64,000 bases of DNA from NCBI GenBank assembly GCA_949358305.1, contig OX442314.1, positions 31,419,118 through 31,483,117 on the forward strand, given 5' to 3'. The notes under the pieces were generated by a model. That model worked only from the letters and a program-made list of their open reading frames with translations. It did no database searches and had not been told where the DNA came from. The translations under genes and the position numbers were made by a program. Shown piece by piece: positions 54,064 to 63,160 of the stretch. How positions within the stretch are numbered: the first letter of the stretch is position 1; every line of letters begins with the position of its first letter. This DNA is from Strigamia acuminata (taxonomy: Eukaryota > Arthropoda > Chilopoda > Geophilomorpha > Linotaeniidae).

Positions 54064-55566
54064 CTCCTCCCCTTTGCTCCACTCACATTCCTGTTTTAAC
54101 CACACTCCCTCTCCAATTCACCCTCCTTGTGCTGCACTACCGTGGGAACTGGTTCCCCTCCTCAATTCCCCTCTCCCCTTGCTGCACTGCTGCTGTGGGA
54201 ACTGTTTCCCCTCCCCCACACCCCCCTGCCCCTTGCTGTACCACCGTGAGAACTGTTTCCCCTCCCCAATTCTCCCCTCCCCATGCTGTGAGAACTTGTC
54301 CAAACTTGTCCAAACAGGTTTGAACTTGTCAGAACTTGTCCAAACAGGTTAGAAATGAAGAAAAGTAAAAAGCTTATTACTTATAACCAATATTAAAAAG
54401 ATATAAGTTAGAAAATGTTCTCAGTTAATCAAATGTGATAAAATTCAGTAAACTTCTTAGAATTTAAACCTAAATATGATAAATTTCAACCAAAAAATGA
54501 TATAAACCATAATATGTTCACTAATTTTAACCAATATATGATAAAAATCGTGATATTTTAACTAATTTCATCCAAAAAGTGATAAAAAATTGTGATATTT
54601 TAACTAAAATCAACCAAAAAGTGATAAAAATCATAATATTTCAACTCATTTCAATCAAAGTTTGATAAAAATCATAATATTTCAACTAATTTCATCCAAA
54701 ATGTGATATAATTTGTACAAATACCAGGGAAAAGCAGATAAAAATGTTTTAAACTCACTTTCCATCACTGGTGTTGATATATGGCAATAGACACAACACA
54801 TGTCCACTTCACCCTCCCCTGCACTTCACCTTCCCCCTGCACTTCACCCTCCCCTTTGCTATACCACTGTGAGAACTCTTTTGATAGAGTATACATTCAT
54901 TGAAGATAGATATAAGATCAGAAAGAACTGTAACTCACTGATTGCATGCACATTTGATCAAAAATACCAACTCTTTCTTCACCAAATCAAAAAAACTTTT
55001 AAAAAAGTTTTAAAAAAATATTTTTTGATCTAAAAGTTGTTTACATTTCTGAAATCAGCATTAAATTCTACATCAGAAACATATTTTAATGCACAAAATG
55101 GGTTTTAATTTCTCTTTCAATCACTGATGTTGCAGGAATGTTATGAAAATAGCTTCACCCCAATGTCCACTTCACACTCCCCCTCCACTGCACCCTCCCC
55201 CTAGCTGCTCCGGCCGTGGGAACTATTTCAGTAGCAGTGACATTCCTTGAGGATAAGGGATAAAAGTAGACTCTGAGAAACTGACTTATTGCATGCACAT
55301 TTCATCAAAAATATCAACTTTTTCTTAATCACATGATGATGTAACCTGGTGGTATAGATTGGAACTAATTATTTCATTTTTCCACATACATATATGCATA
55401 TAATCAAATTAAAAATCAATAAATAAAAAAAAATTATAAAAAAAAAATTAAAAAAATTAATTAAAATTAAAAAAAAATTACACCTCCCCCACCCACTTCC
55501 ACCTCACCACCCTCCCCCTCCCCAAAACCACTACCACTGGGCCAGACCGCCCAACAACCCACTACT
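54064..55566 (-). repeat. Polinton right terminal inverted repeat
   Basis: 1503 bases, the inverted match of 17413-18916. On the plus strand it is rich in CCCCTCCCC blocks. It ends CACTACT, followed by the AACCTG duplication. Confidence 0.93.
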
Positions 55567-55682
55567 AACCTGGCCGTCTCCAATGCCACTCACTCGTTAT
55601 TTTCAACAAAACACTCACGCACAATCGCTACAAAAGTCACCGAATGTCTAATCCCACGTACGCACTTTCATCTCGTCGCCAA

Positions 55683-55814
55683 TGTGATATTCTGTGAAAT
55701 GACTGACATGCGCTCCATTCTAATGCTCGCTAGCAAGTGCTCTTTAATTCTCTAAACGGCCTTGTCATCGGCCTTGATCACTAACGCCATCTAGTGGCCT
55801 ATTACAACACTACA
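55683..55814 (-). repeat. Gypsy A 5' LTR
   Basis: 132 bases, identical to 12855-12986. Next to it, at 55681 downward, the element strand reads TGGCGACGAGATGAAAG, a primer-site position; I cannot assign the tRNA. Confidence 0.93.
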
Positions 55815-55837
55815 CTCACCTCCTTGTTCAGAGTATA

Positions 55838-56601
55838 CAGGGTGGAACAAAAGTCTGTTCCCCTCAAATATTTCCTGAGCAATAGCATCTAGGCCAACTT
55901 TGATGAAGCAATCGTATAAGAAGTTGGGTGAGAGCAATCCAATGATGTCATCAAATTTGACCTTGAAGGCCATTTTCAAGGTCATTCACTTGCTAACTTC
56001 TAAACCAATCAGGTTAGAGCAATAAAGTAAATTACAAAGTTGTAGAGCATTATCAAATTAGTACTATCCAACTTATCTTAGTCATCTTAAGTTAAATGTT
56101 TTCCTTTTAAAAAGAAGACAAATCAGCTGAAATAAAGCCAGCCATTGTGACAAAACTTAAATTTCTATTGCAAAAATACTGAATTACTTAAATAAACGTA
56201 TCCAAATGTGCATCTTTATGCAAGTAAACAAGAAAAACCACTGCCTTTCTTAAATGCCTCAATAATTATTTTATCACAAGAATAAAAAATTTCACTTTGC
56301 TGATTTTTGTCTGATTTGTCTCCTTTTTAAAAAGAAAACATTTAACTTAAGATGACTACGATAAGTTGGATAGTACTAATTTGATAATGCTCTACAACTT
56401 TGTAAATGACCTTTTTGCTCTAACCTGATTGGTTTAGAAGTTAGCAAGTGAATGACCTTGAAAATGGCCTTCAAGGTCAAATTTGATGACATCATTGGAT
56501 TGCTCTCACCCAACTTCTTATACGATTGCTTCATCAAAGTTGGCCTAGATGCAATTGCTGAGGAAATATTTGAGAGGGGAACAGACTTTTGTTCCACCCT
56601 G
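55838..56601. mobile_element. Palindromic MITE at a TA site (relative of the 6682 element)
   Basis: Ends CAGGGTGGAACAAAAGTCTG and its inverse, flanked by TA (55836-55837, 56602-56603). The arms are about 250 bases and share blocks with 6682-7651 (CTCACCCAACTTCTTATA, GGTCAAATTTGATGACATCA), but the cores differ. No transposase. It sits 4 bases right of the foldback element's target duplication, so the zinc-finger gene was hit twice at nearly the same point. Confidence 0.88.
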
Positions 56602-56729
56602 TATACTGGTACACACCGTACCAATATTATTTAAAGTGTGTCGAAATTAAGTTAATCGTTTTCCAACTTAATTATTTTTTTTTGTCATTTCAGACTACGT
56701 TCCTTTCAGTGCCATTGGAGTAAACAAAA

Positions 56730-58110
56730 ATGAAGAGAACACATGAGGATTACAATTGCAATCTGTGTGATTATTCGTGTTCATACATTTATCTAATGAA
56801 CTATCACATGCTTAAACACACTGGTGAAAAGCCTTTCAAATGTCAAATGTGTTCACTTTCATTTCGCCTTAAAACGACAGCCAATTGTTGCAGAATCGCC
56901 GCGTTCTGAGCAGCCAATTGTTGCACTTGTTGGGCGTTCTGAGCGGCCAACTGTTGTGCTTGTTGAGCCGCCACTTGTTGTTGCTGGGTCGCCATTTGTT
57001 GCGAGACCACCAAATGCTGCATCATTGCCGCCATTTGCTGGGCGAGAACGTCGACCGCATTCCCCGAACCAACCGCCGAAGTTCGCGCGGTCTCGTCCGC
57101 CTTACGTCTCCTCGTCTCCTCGGCCTCGTCTGCTTCGCGTCTTGCGTCCTCGTCGGCCCGGAAATTTTCTAGTTCGATCCGCTCTCTCTCCGCCGTCGCC
57201 GCCGCCGCCCTCGTCGCCACCTGCCTGTTGTCCGCCAGCAAGGAATCCATGAAGTCTTGCTTGTGTCCTCCCGTCACGATCAATTGCCGACGCTCCGCCT
57301 CAGTCTTGAGAGGAGCCATGGTAAATAGGTCCAATACGTCTTCTTCGCACGACCACAATAGCATATTCCGTTGGTCAGACATTTTCGATGTTGGCCACGC
57401 CGCTTTCCAAACGAGAATACCGATAAAGATGGCCGCTTGTACGTTATCTACACGCGTCTACGTATAACGTACGATTTTCCACGAACGATCGAACCGAAGC
57501 TTCCTGCGATTCTACCGATAGTCCGATCAATTTCACAGTCTTTTCCCCTTTTCTAGGTTCTTTCAGTCGACTGCGCCATATGAGAATGTAAAGACAACCG
57601 GTTATGTTGAATGTAGTTACAAGACTAACTTTATTTCCATAATTGTATATAAGCAGAGCAAATCATATAAACGAAAGAACAAATCAGTCAGGTGGTCAAG
57701 GCTGACCGTTAGGGGGAGCTGCATGCTCACAGACTGTCCACATGCGAGTTCACACAGGAGAAAAACCATTCAAGTGCCATTTGTGTGATTATTGTTCGAG
57801 TCAAAATATGGATTTAAGAAGACATCTATTAACCCACACAGGAGAAAAACCATTCAAGTGCCATTTGTGTGATTATTCTTCGGCTCGTATTGGGGATTTA
57901 AAAGACCATCTACTAACCCACACAGGAGAAAAACCGTTCAAGTGTCATTTGTGCGATTATTCCAGTGTTCAAAGTGGGACTTTAAGAAGACATCTATTAA
58001 CCCACACAAGAGAAAAACTATTCAAGTGTCATTTGTGTGATAATTCTTTCAATCAAAGTGGGCATTTAAGAAAACATCTTTTAACTCATACAGGAGAAAA
58101 AGCATTTTAA
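56730..58110 (+). pseudogene. C2H2 zinc-finger gene, third copy, broken by an LTR-element fragment
   Basis: ATG 56730. The first finger and part of the second (CNLCDYSCSYIYLMNYHMLKH, CQMCSLSFRLKT) match the intact copy at 61475, then an 850-base insert begins near 56877. The reading resumes at 57732 (TVHMRVHTGEKPFKCHLCDY) with four further full fingers and an end near 58110 (GEKAF). Its promoter is 44 kb away at 11.4-11.7 kb. Proteins of this type bind DNA through TGEKPF-linked fingers. Non-functional here because the coding region is split. Confidence 0.9.
56878..57731 (-). mobile_element. 5' fragment of an LTR retrotransposon (LTR, primer site, gag start)
   Basis: In minus orientation: a 151-base LTR (57731-57581, TGTGAGCATG...CATTCTCA), a primer site TGGCGCAGTCGACTGAAAG (57578 downward, tRNA-Ser-like start), a leader and a gag-type N-terminus from ATG 57382 (MSDQRNMLLWSCEEDVL, then a glutamine/alanine-rich coiled coil) running into the zinc-finger exon. 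The frame's last residues and stop (56843) are host zinc-finger DNA read backwards. The rest of the element is missing. Nearby GACAG (56876-56880) and GACTG (57732-57736) may be an imperfect target duplication. Confidence 0.7.
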
Positions 58111-58590
58111 GCAGAAACAGAAATTTAAAAACGATCGTTTTGTTCATTCTGTTTATAATTCTTAAATTCAAACGTTAATTTTTGGTTTTGTTTGTGCATT
58201 TCACTTTTTGAAGTAACATACCTATTACTTTGAATTTCTGACAAGTAGAATTGTATATTTTTTCCTCCGTTCATTTTCAATTTTAAAACACGTTCTTGTA
58301 TTGTAAATGAAATGTAAAAATTTCTTTCACTTTCACGTTTTTGTATGTTCTGAATTAAATTTTACAACTTGAAACTCCATTGTTTTCCCTTAATTTTAAT
58401 CAAAATTTAAGCAAAAATTAACGGAAAATAATCAAATTTGAATAAAATTAAAGGAAAACAATCGAAATTTAAATAAAATTAAAGAAATAAAATTGAATTC
58501 CAACAAATCAACAAAGCAATGACAGAAAATTGGCTTTATTCCAAAGAAAATTAACTTTATTTAAAACTTCACCAGTGACACCAGTGAAAC
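58111..58590 (+). other. 3' flank of the zinc-finger copy
   Basis: 58111-58370 matches the 3' flank of the intact copy (62345-62585). The following 150 bases are AT-rich with repeats of AATTAAAGGAAAACAATC type. No gene seen. Confidence 0.6.
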
Positions 58591-58850
58591 ACAGTGAAGC
58601 TCAAAGGGCAGCCGAAGTCGTTATTCCGTCTGCAGCACCTGGAACTGCTCGTCATCGCCGGTTACGAGACGTACGATGCGTCTTCATCCTCGCCATCGCC
58701 ATCGCCCTCGTCACATTCCTCGTTGCAGCAATTGTTGCAGCGACCAGAGCTGCGGGTGTGAACGAGAAAGGCGGTACCAAATACCGCTACAAGAGGCCAG
58801 TGGTAAGGAGCGCCGACCGGGTACTCACCACTGCATTTTGAGATACAAGC
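58590..58850 (+). pseudogene. TFIIB-like fragment
   Basis: 58735-58842 reads AATRAAGVNEKGGTKYRYK then RPVVRSADRVLTTAF, the same B-linker segment as 8932-9020 in the first TFIIB-like copy, followed by a TGA. The preceding 140 bases are only loosely alike. Its right neighbour (58855-58930) matches 11281-11340, so TFIIB and zinc-finger flank DNA were copied together. Confidence 0.7.
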
Positions 58851-58930
58851 AAATTCATTTTTTGGACCAAAAATTTAATTCTGGGCTTTTTAGTAGTACA
58901 CTGGAGAATACTGTAGTGTATATCTAGAAT

Positions 58931-59484
58931 TATTAAACAAGAAAATTGCAACAGTGTTTTTCTAAATAGTAATATTTGCTAAAATGATCGTTTCCTCAAA
59001 TCAAATGGTCAATTTTTTGCCCAAAGTATAGCATTTATTGTCTACAGATTAATCTTTTGTCTTTGCTAAACATTGAAACTCATTTTTGCATATAAATCGA
59101 TTTGGGCACCTACAGCAAAGTGAGATCATTTGAATGCTTATAATTCATATTGAAAGATGGAAAGTGATTGTTTTTCAACTTTTAAAACTTTAATCAGAAA
59201 TAGAAAAGAATACATAAATATGCATAAAATACATAAGTGGAAGACATTTTTATACAATGCAAGAACATGACTTCGTACATACAGGTAAAAGTGTTTTAAA
59301 ATTGGAAATGAACAGAGGAAAATTAACAGTTCAACCTGTCAAGAATTCAAAGGAATAAAAAAGTTATACATACCGTATGTTATATTTAAAAAGTTAAATG
59401 CACTAACAAAACTAAAAATCACCGTTTGAATTTAAGAATTCTAAACAGAATGAATGAAAACGAACGTTTTTAAATTTCTATTCC
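58931..59484. other. No gene seen
   Basis: AT-rich spacer between a TFIIB-like fragment and a zinc-finger gene. 59400-59480 is the 3' flank of the minus-strand zinc-finger gene. Confidence 0.5.
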
Positions 59485-60186
59485 TGCTTAAAATGATTTT
59501 TCTACAGTATGGGTTAAGAGATGTCTTCTTAAACTCACACTGTGATTGCAGGAATAAGCACACAAACGACACTAGAACGGTTTTTCTCCAGTATGAATTA
59601 ATAAATGTCTTCTTAAGTTCTGACTTTGATTGCAAGAATAATCACATAAATGACACTTGAATGGTTTTTCTCTTGTGTGGGTTAATAGATGTCTTCTTAA
59701 AGTCCCACTTTGAACACTGGAATAATCACACAAATGGCACTTGAATGGTTTATCTCCTGTGTGGGTTAATAGATGTGTTTTTAAGGTCTTATTTCGATTA
59801 CTAGAATAATCACACAAATGGCACTTGAATGGTCTTTCTCCAGTATGGGTTAATAAATGTGTTTTTAAGGTCCCATTTTGGTTGCAAGAATAATCACACA
59901 AATGGCACTTGAATGGTTTTTCTCCTGTGTGGGTTAATAGATGTCTTCTTAAATCCCTATTTTGACTCGAACAATAATCACACAAATGGCACTTGAATGG
60001 TTTTTCTCCAGTGTGAATTCGCATGTGAGCAGTCACGTAACTTTTAAGTCGAAATGAAAGTAAACACATTTGACATTTGAAAGGCTTTTCACCAGTGTGT
60101 TTAAGCATGTGATAGTTCATTAGATAAATGTATGAACACGAATAATCACACAGGTTGCAATTGAAATCTTCACGTGTTCTCTTCAT
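59485..60186 (-). CDS. C2H2 zinc-finger gene, minus copy, shortened by a stop
   Basis: ATG 60186, KRTREDFNCNLCDYSC, then seven fingers joined by HTGEKPFKCHLCDY linkers. A TAG at 59574-59572 replaces the Lys after EKPF, while the frame continues for another complete finger (CRLCAYSCNHSVSLRRH) to about 59485. So the protein has 204 residues where its sister has 294. Predicted nuclear DNA-binding. Promoter 60287-60610 is shared in inverted form with 61018-61470. Still transcribable and likely translated, shortened. Confidence 0.85.
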
Positions 60187-60286
60187 TTTTTTTTACTCCA
60201 ATGACACTGAAATAAACGTAGTCTGAAATGAAAAAAATAATAATAATTAAGTTCGATTAACTTAATTGGACACACGTTAAATAATA

Positions 60287-60610
60287 TTGGTATGTATATA
60301 CTCTGAACAGAAAAAACGAGGTCGGGGCATCGCCGCTAATCGTTCGAATTCAGTTTGGCGAGTAAGGCCTAACGTTCGTTGCACGATTGCGCCGAACTTT
60401 ATAAACCCGAAAAACATCCAATAATACCCAAAAAAAATGTGATTCATCTATTCTCCTATCTTTACCTTAAACTGCTTACACTTTGGAACCCTTCAAATGT
60501 AGTAAACATGCATTTAATCGAGGATGAATGAAATAGTGCGATACATCAAAATACAATCAGATAGAGCAAACGGCGGTTGCCATAGAAACTAGTATATAAC
60601 AACGCTAGTC
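60287..60610 (-). promoter_or_regulatory. Promoter of the minus-strand zinc-finger gene
   Basis: TATA box (complement TTTATA at 60398-60403) and the GCATCGAACGTTAGG-like start block in inverse. The inverse of 61018-61340. Confidence 0.75.
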
Positions 60611-61017
60611 GCTAGAGTCCAATCGTCACGCCGGGCCCGCATGTTGTAACGCTCCACCAAGTTGCCGAAAAGAAACCACGAGCATTAGCGGTTTCGGACG
60701 ACACTACTTGTTGTCAAGTGGTTTATCTTAAACGTAGGAAATTGCTCGTTTCTTTTAAATTTTATTTCAAAGCTTTTAAAAATAATCCTTGCTTCATTGC
60801 AATGCTTCGAAATAATTGCTCGTTCTAAAACTAGAAATTTCAATTTCATGTTCACGAATAAACAAACGTGAAAATAAATGACATTTGATTCATGAAATAA
60901 TCATTGTTTGAAAAGTGAATTTTTTTTAGGTTTGTTTTTATCTTTTTATCGATTAAATTAAAGCATTTGCAATGTGCATTCAATTTGCAGTGTTTATGCC
61001 TTTGTTGTATTGTGTTT
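60611..61017. other. Spacer between divergent zinc-finger genes
   Basis: 407 bases with no gene, partly GC-rich at 60605-60720. Not part of the inverted duplication. Confidence 0.5.
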
Positions 61018-61470
61018 AGTCACTAGTCGGCGTTATTATGCACTTATAGTTTCTATGGCAACCGCTGTTTGCTCTATCTTGATGTATCGCACTATTTCAT
61101 TCATCCTCGATTAAATGCATGTTTATTACGTTTGAAGGGTTCCAAAGTGTAAGAAGATTAAGGTAAAGATAGGAGATTATATAAATCATATTTTTTGGGG
61201 GGTATTATTGGATTCTTTTTCCGGTTTATAAAGTTCGGCGCAATCGTGCATCGAACGTTAGGCCTAACTCACCTAACTGAATTCATCATTCGTGGCGATG
61301 TCCCGACCTTTACACACCACGTTTTTTCTGTTCACAGTACACACATACCAATATTATTTAAAGTGTGTTCAATTAAATTATTTATAGTGTGTCCAATTAA
61401 GTTAATCGTTTTCAAACTTAATAATTATTATTTGTTTCATATCAGACTACGTTCGTCATTGAAGTAAAAA
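61018..61470 (+). promoter_or_regulatory. Promoter and 5' region of the plus-strand zinc-finger gene
   Basis: TATAAA at 61227-61232, start block at about 61250-61265, and a likely 3' splice site (TTTCATATCAG before ACTACG, 61444) ahead of the ATG at 61475. It provides the unoccupied reference for the foldback insertion: GTTCACAG followed directly by TACACAC at 61330-61345. Confidence 0.75.
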
Positions 61471-61474
61471 AAAA

Positions 61475-62359
61475 ATGAAGAGAACACGTGAGGATTACAC
61501 TTGCAATCTGTGTGATTATTCGTGTTCATACATTTGTCTAATGAACTATCACATGCTTAAACACACAGGTGAAAAGCCTTTCAAATGTCAAATGTGTTCA
61601 CTTTCATTTCGACTTAAAACTTACATGACTGTCCACATGCGAATTCACACTGGAGAAAGACCATTCAAGTGCCATTTGTGCGATTATTCCTGCCGTGTAA
61701 GAGGGAGTTTAAACAGTCATTTATTAACCCACACAGGTGAAAAACCATTCAAGTGCCATTTATGTGATTATTCTTGCAATCGAACTGGGAGTTTAAACAC
61801 ACACGTATTAACCCATTCAGGAGAAAAACCATTCAAGTGCCATTTGTGTGCTTATTCCTGCAAGCAAAATGGGGATTTAAGAAGACATCTTTTAACTCAC
61901 ACAGGAGAAAAACCGTTCAAGTGCCATTTATGTAATTATTCTTGCAATCGAACTGGGAGTTTAAACACACACGTATTAACCCATTCAGGAGAAAAACCAT
62001 TCAAGTGCCATTTGTGTGCTTATTCCTGCAAGCAAAATGGGGATTTACGAAAACATCTATTAATCCACACAGGTGAAAAACCATTCAAGTGCCATTTGTG
62101 TGATTATTGTGCGGTTCATAGTGGGCATTTAAGAAGACATCTATTAACCCACACAGGAGAAAAACCATTTGAGTGCCATTTGTGTAATTATTCTTCGGCT
62201 CAAATTGGGACCTTAAAAACACATCTATTAACCCATACTGGAGAAAAACCGTTCAAGTGTCATTTGTGTGCTTATTCTTGCAATCAAAGTGGGCATTTAA
62301 GTAGACATCTTTTAACCCATACTGGAGAAAAAGCATTTTTAGCAAAAATAGAAATTTAA
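61475..62359 (+). CDS. C2H2 zinc-finger protein, intact copy, 10 fingers
   Basis: 294 residues from ATG 61475. Ten C2H2 fingers with canonical TGEKPF linkers. Fingers 4-5 and 6-7 form a recent internal duplication (GSLNTHVLTHSGEKPF then CAYSCKQNGDLR twice). The first two fingers differ from the rest (CQMCSLSFRL). The protein has no other domain (no KRAB, ZAD or BTB seen). Predicted sequence-specific DNA-binding protein; the target is unknown. Sister copies at 59485-60186 and 56730-58110. Confidence 0.92.
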   Translation: MKRTREDYTCNLCDYSCSYICLMNYHMLKHTGEKPFKCQMCSLSFRLKTYMTVHMRIHTGERPFKCHLCDYSCRVRGSLNSHLLTHTGEKPFKCHLCDYSCNRTGSLNTHVLTHSGEKPFKCHLCAYSCKQNGDLRRHLLTHTGEKPFKCHLCNYSCNRTGSLNTHVLTHSGEKPFKCHLCAYSCKQNGDLRKHLLIHTGEKPFKCHLCDYCAVHSGHLRRHLLTHTGEKPFECHLCNYSSAQIGTLKTHLLTHTGEKPFKCHLCAYSCNQSGHLSRHLLTHTGEKAFLAKIEI

Positions 62360-62648
62360 AAACGTTGTTTCTTACATTGTTTATAATTCTTAAATTCAAA
62401 CGCTCATTTTTGGTTTTGTTTGTGCATTTCACTTTTTAAAATAATATACTTATTACTTTGAATTCTTGACAAGTAGAATTGTATATTTTTTCCTCGGTTC
62501 ATTTTCAATTTTAAAACACGTTCTTGTATTGTAAATGAAATGTAAAAATTTCTTTCACTTTCACGTTTTTGTATGTTCTGTATTAAATTTTCAAAGCCAC
62601 TTTAGTGGGGTTTTAATTTATGCCCTTAAATGTAATTACCATTCTCTC

Positions 62649-63059
62649 TATATAAACTATCGCAATCTAGAGCAGTCACATCATGCTAACTAGATCAATT
62701 CTTTCTCCAACTTGTTTCATCCGTTGAAAATGAAATATCTAGCAATCATCTCGTTCCTTGTAATTGTATCGAAATATGGAGGCGCATATCGTTTTTGTTG
62801 GTCGAATGGTTGCGACCGATCGATCTTCGTCTTGCGGTCCATCTGCCGACGAAATTCAACTTTGAATCAACAAACAAAGACAAATCAAACACAACGGCGC
62901 GAGTTCAGCGCGCGCAATTTCAAATTCATTCCACGAGCCATGCAAGTTTCGGCTTTTGTCGAATCTCGGCCGAAAAGGTCTAAGAGCAAATTGATTCAGG
63001 TATTTCTGAGTAATATATTAAACTTCGGATTGATTTCTCGTTTCTTTTCACAGAGTTGA
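62649..63059 (+). CDS. Small secreted protein with one intron
   Basis: TATATAAA at 62649-62656, ATG 62730. The first exon (62730-62999) starts with a signal peptide, MKYLAIISFLVIVSKYGGA, then a short mature part with three cysteines (YRFCWSNGCDRS...SIC) and a basic, Q/R-rich tail. The donor GTATTT at 63000 and acceptor TTTTCACAG at 63053 remove 53 bases and give one more residue and TGA at 63059. About 91 residues. I do not recognise it; a secreted peptide or a venom/immune-type short protein are possibilities without further support. Confidence 0.6.
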
Positions 63060-63160
63060 GCCGTTATGAATATCAATAAATAACAGGCATGATTTCTTAA
63101 TTTAAACATGAAAATCGAGGAAAAAAGTTGAATCTTTAAAATCCCGTCACAGCAACGACG

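Larger units (their letters stand above)
17413..55566. mobile_element. Polinton/Maverick, with 1.5 kb terminal inverted repeats
   Basis: Ends AGTAGTGGGTTG... and ...CAACCCACTACT lie in a 6-base duplication AACCTG (17407-17412, 55567-55572), the size expected for Polintons. Removing the nested Gypsy B/C leaves about 14.4 kb. Gene complement: protein-primed polB (+), PC4-like membrane protein (+), integrase, a coiled-coil-rich protein, a pX-like protein and ATPase (all minus, nearly abutting), capsid-type fragment and protease (+), then BIR, exonuclease-like, AlkB and PC4-like (minus). No major capsid protein is visible and polB is frameshifted, so this copy is defective, although it sits in a young retrotransposon and must itself be recent. 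Confidence 0.95.
12855..55814 (-). mobile_element. Gypsy A LTR retrotransposon (Mag/K02A2.6-like), split by a Polinton
   Basis: Two identical 132-base LTRs (12855-12986, 55683-55814) lie in a 5-base duplication CTCAC (12850-12854, 55815-55819). In its own (minus) orientation it runs: 5' LTR, primer-binding site starting TGGCGACGAG one base after the LTR (55681 downward), a short leader, one gag-pol frame, a purine tract (complement of 12987-12998) and the 3' LTR. The Polinton sits in the leader, 7 bases upstream of the gag ATG. Without the insertion it is about 4.8 kb. Identical LTRs and an open polyprotein indicate a young insertion. Confidence 0.93.
11715..55825. mobile_element. hAT-like foldback element hosting a four-deep nest
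   Basis: The left end CAATGAGGTGAGAAGGAGAT and, inverted, the right end (AAGGAGGTGAGAAGGAGAT, 12830s joined to 55815-55825) form terminal inverted repeats. GTTCAGAG flanks it at 11707-11714 and 55826-55833, and the unoccupied paralogue at 61335 has a single similar copy. The body (11870-12740) is a long imperfect AT palindrome: T-rich GATTTTTATTGG words on the left and A-rich complements on the right. No transposase is seen. Gypsy A landed in its right arm at 12854, so only about 1.15 kb of this element is its own sequence. Confidence 0.75.
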
